A stretch of 62,728 bases of DNA, from positions 1 to 62,728 of the forward strand of contig JAFTXE010000125.1 of assembly GCA_017461745.1 (NCBI GenBank), given 5' to 3'. The notes under the pieces were generated by a model that was given only the letters and a program-made list of their open reading frames with translations, was not told the origin of the DNA and ran no database searches. Of this stretch, positions 58,944-62,728 are shown one piece after another. The stretch comes from Clostridia bacterium (lineage in GTDB: Bacteria; Bacillota; Clostridia; Oscillospirales; CAG-272). Each line of letters starts with the position of its first letter. The stretch's first letter is position 1. Made by a program: the position numbers and the translations under genes.

Positions 58944-60088
58944 AAGCTCATCTCTCCCATTCCTTGTTCGTTGCAGTCAAGTATATCCGATAGCCTCATA
59001 TCGCAGTCAAGTCCGACAAATCCATAATTATCTACGTATTCGCCGTTCTTGTCTCTGTATACGTCCTTACCGTATTCCTCAAAATCGATATAATCCTGAA
59101 GCTCGGGAGAGTAGGTGTACTCATCGACCTTGTCTATCCAATATTCTCCAAGCTCGTAATCGTCGTACACGTCTTTGGCAAATACGAATACATCAAGGCT
59201 TTGCGCTATAACTATGACCGAGTCGGCATCATTAACGTCTGCATAGCATATAGCGGCGGCAAGATTTCTCGGATCGTCGCAGTTATCTATTTCCTTCGCT
59301 ACGAGATTGGCTTTGTATAAGCCTTCGTTTTCGATGATATCGTGAAGCAGATTTGATAAGGTTTCCTCACTCAAGTCGGTTATTTCCATGCGGACAGAGC
59401 ATTCGTCTATGCTACTGCATCCCAATCTTTTTATCGCCTTTGTGATTGCTCTGTATTCTTCGGGAAGGTACAGACACTCTGTCTGCTCACCGTGTTCGAG
59501 ATATATGGTCGCAATACAAGGGCGGTATTGGTATTCGGGAAAGGCAGTACTGTTATACACGGTTTCATACGGAATGTCCTCGTTTATAAAAACAAGACCG
59601 AACTCTGAAGCAAGACCTTTTCCGCTGCATATAAGCTCCTTGCCGACCTCTGCCATTCGGGGAGATTTTGTCTCGTCTGCAGTCAAAAGCTCTCCCTTGT
59701 TCAGCAGATGGGTAACTCCGACCTTTTGCAGATTTGTCATGTCACGGATAAGGGTGTACCTTTGAAGATTGAAGGTAAGGTTTACAAGGTCACGGGGTGT
59801 CAGATGATCCTCGAAGCGAGAGGCTGCGAGAAACTGATAATACTCTTGTCCCGAGAAGCTGTCCATTCGCTTGGCAAGATAGTTTATCTCATCGAGGTCT
59901 ACGGATTTGCCCTCAAAGAAATCCTTTAGCTCGACAGGCTCCAGAACCTTCTCAACTAAAAAAGGATCACCTTCGTGATCCGTGGCGTGAAGCTCAGCGA
60001 GCTTGGCATATAGAGGACTTTCTTCAATAGGGAACTCGATGTCGATACAGGTATCGTTGTGCTTGATTCTTAATACTATTTCTGTCAT
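58940..60088 (-). CDS. ArdA-like antirestriction protein with Met-tail (first copy)
   Basis: 382 aa, strongly acidic. DLDEINYLAKRMDSFSGQEYYQFLAASRFEDHLTPRDLVNLTFNLQRYTLI is the conserved segment of large clostridial ArdA-like proteins and is repeated in the 52921-54309 protein. It also has FVFAKDVYDDYELGEYWIDKVDEYTYSPELQDYIDFEEYGKDVYRDKNGEYVDNYGFVGLDCDM, an ArdA-type end. It is probably the leading gene of the element, made early after entry. It ends NEQGMGEMSL, the shared tail. Starts in an ATGA overlap with a short leader ORF. Confidence 0.68.
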   Translation of the reverse strand: MTEIVLRIKHNDTCIDIEFPIEESPLYAKLAELHATDHEGDPFLVEKVLEPVELKDFFEGKSVDLDEINYLAKRMDSFSGQEYYQFLAASRFEDHLTPRDLVNLTFNLQRYTLIRDMTNLQKVGVTHLLNKGELLTADETKSPRMAEVGKELICSGKGLASEFGLVFINEDIPYETVYNSTAFPEYQYRPCIATIYLEHGEQTECLYLPEEYRAITKAIKRLGCSSIDECSVRMEITDLSEETLSNLLHDIIENEGLYKANLVAKEIDNCDDPRNLAAAICYADVNDADSVIVIAQSLDVFVFAKDVYDDYELGEYWIDKVDEYTYSPELQDYIDFEEYGKDVYRDKNGEYVDNYGFVGLDCDMRLSDILDCNEQGMGEMSL

Positions 60089-60138
60089 TGTTTTTCCTTT
60101 CTGTTTTTGTTTATTTGGGGAGGTGAGCGGGCTTTCAT
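60085..60138 (-). CDS. Possible 17-aa leader peptide before the ArdA-like gene
   Basis: An ATG at 60138 with TAAAGGAG upstream opens a 17-codon frame (MKARSPPQINKNRKEKQ) whose TGA overlaps the ArdA-like ATG (ATGA). It may couple or attenuate translation. No conservation can be checked here. Confidence 0.35.
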   Translation of the reverse strand: MKARSPPQINKNRKEKQ

Positions 60139-60154
60139 TTTTTCTCCTTTAGTG

Positions 60155-60183
60155 TTGACTTTTTGGCTCTTTTATGGTACAAT
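60155..60183 (+). promoter_or_regulatory. Outward-facing promoter near the right end of the element
   Basis: TTGACT (60155-60160), 17 bp ending TATGG, TACAAT (60178-60183). It points out of the element towards the tRNA-Pro fragment; no gene follows within 500 bp. Confidence 0.65.
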
Positions 60184-60263
60184 AAAGCATACGGTTTTGA
60201 AATAAAAAAGCCCTTCGCTGTTTAGGCTATACTGCCCAAAATCTCGAAAGGCTTGTGAGAATC

Positions 60264-60291
60264 TGACCACTTTTGACCACAATTTTGACCA
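60264..60291 (+). repeat. Three TGACCA direct repeats near the right end
   Basis: TGACCAC at 60264 and 60274, and TGACCA at 60286, spaced 10-12 bp (about one helical turn). Spacing and position 120 bp from the att core suggest arm-type integrase or excisionase binding sites. Confidence 0.45.
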
Positions 60292-60406
60292 GAGTTGGAA
60301 GCGGAGCAGATGGAAATAATGGAATTATCGGGGCAAAAAAGGGTTTTAATCGGACAAAAACGGGCTAAAAAGAGCGTTTACCACCTAAAAAATGTTAATT
60401 CGGTTC

Positions 60407-60451
60407 TTTGGGACGTCGATGCCGCAGGTTCGAATCCTGTCACTCCGACCA
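60407..60451 (+). other. Displaced 3' half of tRNA-Pro(TGG); candidate att core
   Basis: From the anticodon loop TTTGGGA (60407-60413) through CGTCG, a 5-nt variable loop, the T arm (GCAGG-TTCGAAT-CCTGT), CACTCCG and ACCA, this is a perfect tRNA 3' half. The bases before it cannot pair (GGTTC instead of CGACG; no CGGAGTG acceptor strand), so the 5' half has been replaced by element DNA. An intact copy should lie at the other att site, which is not in the window. 60.09-60.73 kb otherwise holds only the leader ORF, promoter, repeats and terminators. Confidence 0.85.
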
Positions 60452-60471
60452 AAATTTGTGCTTTATGCACT

Positions 60472-60510
60472 AAAAATCAGTCCTTTTCGCAAGATCGGGA
60501 CTGATTTTTT
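60472..60510 (+). terminator. Terminator of the original tRNA-Pro transcript
   Basis: AATCAGTCC-loop-GGACTGATT followed by TTTTT, 21 bp after the tRNA fragment. Confidence 0.75.
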
Positions 60511-60664
60511 GTTTATTATCTCCAAAGCGTTCGCTTGTCAAAAGACCACATTTTTTTACAAAACGCTTTCTTTCGACACAGGACACCGGTTTTGCAGATT
60601 TTTAAGCTATTTTTGAAGTGTTTTTTGAAAATCCCTTTTCTTTGCTTTCTGCGACTCAAATTTT

Positions 60665-60696
60665 GAGGGCTGACAGATTGATTTCTGCCAGCCCTC
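60665..60696. terminator. Hairpin after the methyltransferase gene (repeat copy 1)
   Basis: GAGGGCTG...CAGCCCTC with TTTT before it. The same CAAATTTTGAGGGCTGAC element occurs at 62330-62368, so it is a repeated terminator of this chromosome. Confidence 0.6.
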
Positions 60697-60731
60697 TCTC
60701 TATATCATCATCCCGACAAATTGGAATTTGA

Positions 60732-61517
60732 TCAATTCTTTTTGTATTCAAACAAGCGATACAGTTTTTTTGAGAAACCGCCTGCATAAAGCTTCGCAAA
60801 TATGAACCTTTCAAAACCTTTCAACTTGTCTATATATTTCTGCGGTATCATCGTGTGTTCTTTTACGAAAGCAAGCTTCTCGCTTTGATAAGATCGTGGG
60901 TTGTCTATACCGTAAACCTCTGTAACGCCTACGTCATTTATAGGGTTTCTTCGCTTTGACATTTTAGCGGCAAAAGAGGTATAGGCATCCACTAAAAGCA
61001 TAATGCTTTCAAAATGAGTGCAAAGGCTATCTGTTAAAGTTCGCATTTCATCTGTGGTCAAATACATACTCACGCCTTCCATAACGACGATGGCAGATTT
61101 CTTCTCCGGGATAGCTGTCAGCCAACCGCAATCTCTTGCATCGCCTGCAATCATTTTATAGTTATCCGTTTCGGCATAGTAGCGTTTTCTTTCTTCAATA
61201 ACTTCTGGAAAATCCACGTCATACCACTTGTGATCTCTATCTCCGACTCTTATGACGCGGCTATCCATTCCGCACCCGATGTGTATGACCACGGCATCCG
61301 ACGCATTTGACATTTGCTGCTTTACCCATTCATCAAATACGGCAGAACGAACTCCCATATAATAAGCAAGCCATTTGGATTTGGATTTACCCTTCAGCGA
61401 AAATCCTTCTGCCTCCCAAATCTCTTCGGCTTTTTTATCATCAAGGAACAAACCCTTCTTGCTCACGTAGGACTTACCGTATAAGGGGATGTATAGTGTT
61501 TTGTTTACGCTATTCAT
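60732..61517 (-). CDS. Class I SAM-dependent methyltransferase (LCM/PpmP-like)
   Basis: 261 aa. SKSKWLAYYMGVRSAVFDEWV, SAM-binding VVIHIGCGMDSRV, YDVDFPEVIEERKRYY and MEGVSMYLTTDEM are typical of leucine carboxyl methyltransferase-like proteins (PF04072 type). In bacteria these methylate small molecules such as polyketides; the substrate is unknown. It is chromosomal, outside the element. GCAGGAG precedes the ATG. Confidence 0.85.
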   Translation of the reverse strand: MNSVNKTLYIPLYGKSYVSKKGLFLDDKKAEEIWEAEGFSLKGKSKSKWLAYYMGVRSAVFDEWVKQQMSNASDAVVIHIGCGMDSRVIRVGDRDHKWYDVDFPEVIEERKRYYAETDNYKMIAGDARDCGWLTAIPEKKSAIVVMEGVSMYLTTDEMRTLTDSLCTHFESIMLLVDAYTSFAAKMSKRRNPINDVGVTEVYGIDNPRSYQSEKLAFVKEHTMIPQKYIDKLKGFERFIFAKLYAGGFSKKLYRLFEYKKN

Positions 61518-61553
61518 ATATACTCCTGCAAATTCTTATTTATCGATGAGTTT

Positions 61554-61582
61554 ATTATATCATATTTCTATGAATATTTCAA
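61554..61582 (-). promoter_or_regulatory. Promoter of the methyltransferase gene
   Basis: Minus strand TTGAAA (61577-61582), 17 bp, TATAAT (61554-61559). Its upstream edge lies only 8 bp from the divergent acetyltransferase promoter. Confidence 0.75.
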
Positions 61583-61590
61583 TCGTTTAC

Positions 61591-61619
61591 TTGACACATA
61601 TCTATATTTATGGTATAAT
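61591..61619 (+). promoter_or_regulatory. Consensus promoter of the acetyltransferase gene
   Basis: TTGACA (61591-61596), 17 bp, TATAAT (61614-61619). It gives a leader of about 120 nt with small hairpins (for example CCAAG-TGAG-CTTGG); I recognise no riboswitch. Confidence 0.82.
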
Positions 61620-61748
61620 AACTGCGTTGAATATTTGTCACCGGAGGCTGTGTACCGTAGTACCGTAATGCCGGATTAGGTGTCCAAGTGAGCTTGGGTT
61701 ATTGCATTTGCAAAGCTTGAGCTCTATTTTTATTTTCGGAGGTGTTTT

Positions 61749-62303
61749 ATGAAAAATACGAAGGTTACTCTTGTTCCGCTTACGGCAGACGACCGTGAGC
61801 AATTTATCATTGACAATCAATGGGCGTTTAAGTATGGCGCAATGATGGAGTTCGGTGAGCGTGACGACCATATGGATTTTGACGGTGAGATCATCTCTCG
61901 CAAAACCATCGAGCGTTGCATCGACTCGCCCGATAGCGAGACCTACCGCATCGTTTTGGATGGCAGACGAGTTGGAGGTGTTATTCTGAAAATCAACAAA
62001 GAAACGCATCACAACGAGCTGGAGATCCTGTTCGTTTCCCCCGAGGAGCACACCAAAGGCATTGGCTACGGCGCGTGGCAGGAGGTCGAGGCTCTGCACC
62101 CTGAAACGAAGGTTTGGGAGACCTGTACTCCCTATTTTGAAAAGCGCAATATTCATTTTTACGTAAACAAGTGCGGTTTTCAGATCGATCAATTTTGGTG
62201 CGAGTATTTTCAGCCAGAGCATGATATGCCCGATGCAGACGAGCGTGATTCCGATGAAGGCCCTGACGAAATGTTCCGTTTTATTAAGGTGATGAAGCCG
62301 TAA
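61749..62303 (+). CDS. GNAT-family N-acetyltransferase
   Basis: 184 aa. TKVTLVPLTADDREQFI start, RRVGGVILKINKETHHNELEILFVSPEEHTKGIGYGAWQEVEAL (acetyl-CoA site with the variant Q/R-x-x-G-x-G/A pattern, here TKGIGYG), and VWETCTPYFEKRNIHFYVNKCGF. It transfers an acetyl group to an amine; the acceptor is unknown. CGGAGGTG precedes the ATG. Chromosomal gene beyond the tRNA fragment. Confidence 0.88.
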   Translation: MKNTKVTLVPLTADDREQFIIDNQWAFKYGAMMEFGERDDHMDFDGEIISRKTIERCIDSPDSETYRIVLDGRRVGGVILKINKETHHNELEILFVSPEEHTKGIGYGAWQEVEALHPETKVWETCTPYFEKRNIHFYVNKCGFQIDQFWCEYFQPEHDMPDADERDSDEGPDEMFRFIKVMKP

Positions 62304-62337
62304 GGCTGTTTTCTTTGTTTCCTCTGACGCAAATTTT

Positions 62338-62368
62338 GAGGGCTGACGAGTATGTTTCGTCAGCCCTC
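62338..62368. terminator. Hairpin between acetyltransferase and hydrogenase genes (repeat copy 2)
   Basis: GAGGGCTGACGA-loop-TCGTCAGCCCTC, a 12-bp stem serving convergent genes; flanking CAAATTTT matches the copy at 60665. Confidence 0.65.
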
Positions 62369-62494
62369 TGTGCGTTTAAGCTTTAGCCGCTTTTTTCTTC
62401 TCGGCTGCGATTTCCGCTTTCATGGTTTTTATCAGCTCTGCGAGCTTTTCCTCGCATTCCTCTACACAAGCGGCAAGCCCTTTAGAATTTGTCT

Positions 62495-62728
62495 TTACTT
62501 CAACAGCGAAATTGCATCGCTGATATTTTTTTCATGTGCCTCGCGACCGTATTTATCAACCTCGGCTTTGTTCTTTTCTCCGTGGGTGAGGCATCCTGCA
62601 CCGCCGATACAACCACCGATACACGCCATACCCTCAATAAAGTTGCCGTCGAGAATACCCTTGTTCAGCTTGAGAAGTGCCATACGGCAGGCTTCAATAC
62701 CGTCACATACAACAGGCTTGATCTCAAA
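62495..62728 (-). CDS. [FeFe] hydrogenase, C-terminal part (runs off window)
   Basis: 77 codons to the window edge. EGMACIGGCIGGAGCLTHGEKNK is the third H-cluster motif (the Cys residues bind the cluster), and KAEVDKYGREAHEKNISDAI the usual C-terminal helix. The enzyme evolves or uses H2 in an anaerobe. The frame stops at 62495. The other frame then stays open to 62376 and reads VEVKTNSKGLAACVEECEEK and onwards, so a one-base deletion near 62510 may have cut off a tail of about 40 residues. Confidence 0.9.
   Translation of the reverse strand, partial: FEIKPVVCDGIEACRMALLKLNKGILDGNFIEGMACIGGCIGGAGCLTHGEKNKAEVDKYGREAHEKNISDAISLLK

Noticed and set aside
10128-60183. Similarity of the promoters at 10128 and 60155 (both TTGACTTTTTG ... 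TATGGTACAATA) as possible attL/attR direct repeats
   Set aside because: The match is limited to promoter consensus and its usual flanks; spacers and surrounding DNA differ, and neither lies at the tRNA junction.
60295-60504. 69-codon plus-strand open frame across the tRNA fragment
   Set aside because: It reads through non-coding att DNA and the tRNA half; start lacks a ribosome site and composition is not protein-like.
61620-61748. Leader of the acetyltransferase gene as a riboswitch
   Set aside because: Only short hairpins are visible and no known aptamer consensus could be recognised.

Overview
The window looks like chromosome from a low-to-mid GC anaerobic Firmicute, probably a gut clostridium. 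The evidence is: strong Gram-positive ribosome binding sites (GGAGG), lipoboxes and SpoVG; ordinary sigma-A promoters; gene families typical of clostridial conjugative elements (MobP3 relaxase, DUF4314, DUF3846, YodL, DUF4320, HipA-like); and the C-terminus of an [FeFe] hydrogenase at the right edge. I cannot name the species.

Layout. (A) 1-8.7 kb: a minus-strand cluster of secreted or lipid-anchored phosphoesterases, an ABC solute-binding lipoprotein, a PHP hydrolase and an AraC-type regulator. (B) 8.9-11.1 kb: a SLOG-domain operon, a decayed SLOG gene fragment, and a 164-bp segment bounded by perfect 15-bp inverted repeats. That segment carries a near-consensus promoter and lies beside a tyrosine recombinase gene, which is the layout of a phase-variable promoter switch. 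(C) 11.4-60.1 kb: a large conjugative element, almost all on the minus strand. Read right to left it holds: an accessory/anti-restriction block (ArdA-like proteins, Dcm, Dam, ADP-ribosyltransferase-like protein, AbrB proteins); SpoVG; a complete Tad/Flp-type pilus locus with five pilin-like proteins, prepilin peptidase, CpaB, CpaE, CpaF, TadB and TadC; a large secreted protein; VirB2/VirB6/PrgI/VirB4-like secretion proteins; many small acidic accessory proteins; and then MobC-like protein, MobP3 relaxase, a TOPRIM protein, VirD4 and a small HTH protein. Cargo units with their own promoters are inserted: a DUF3990/HTH toxin-antitoxin pair, a HipA-like kinase, an RloA/RloB pair, a type I toxin with antisense RNA, an AAA/DUF4143 ATPase, and a group II intron inside a ribbon-helix-helix gene. 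(D) 60.1-62.7 kb: the right end of the island, marked by a displaced 3' half of tRNA-Pro(TGG), then chromosomal genes (methyltransferase, acetyltransferase, hydrogenase).

The most unusual feature is a short C-terminal signature shared by at least 16 otherwise unrelated soluble proteins of the element: an acidic stretch followed by Met/Leu-x-Met at the very end (for example GMSM, GMTML, EPTLEM, EPSMSM, GLTMDM). The carriers include the ArdA-like proteins, the TOPRIM protein, the HipA-like kinase and the ADP-ribosyltransferase-like protein. The membrane and secretion components, recombinase, Dam and Dcm lack it, and the relaxase ends in a related EMTYT. I infer a common export or sorting tag, possibly a type IV secretion signal that sends proteins into the recipient with the DNA.

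How it may work together (inference): VirD4, relaxase, MobC and VirB-like proteins move DNA; the Tad pilus with its adhesin-like minor pilins makes cell contact; Dam and Dcm protect DNA in the donor; tagged ArdA-like and other proteins act in the recipient; the toxin systems and RloAB stabilise or defend the element. The left att partner (an intact tRNA-Pro) is not in the window, so the left limit of the element is unknown.
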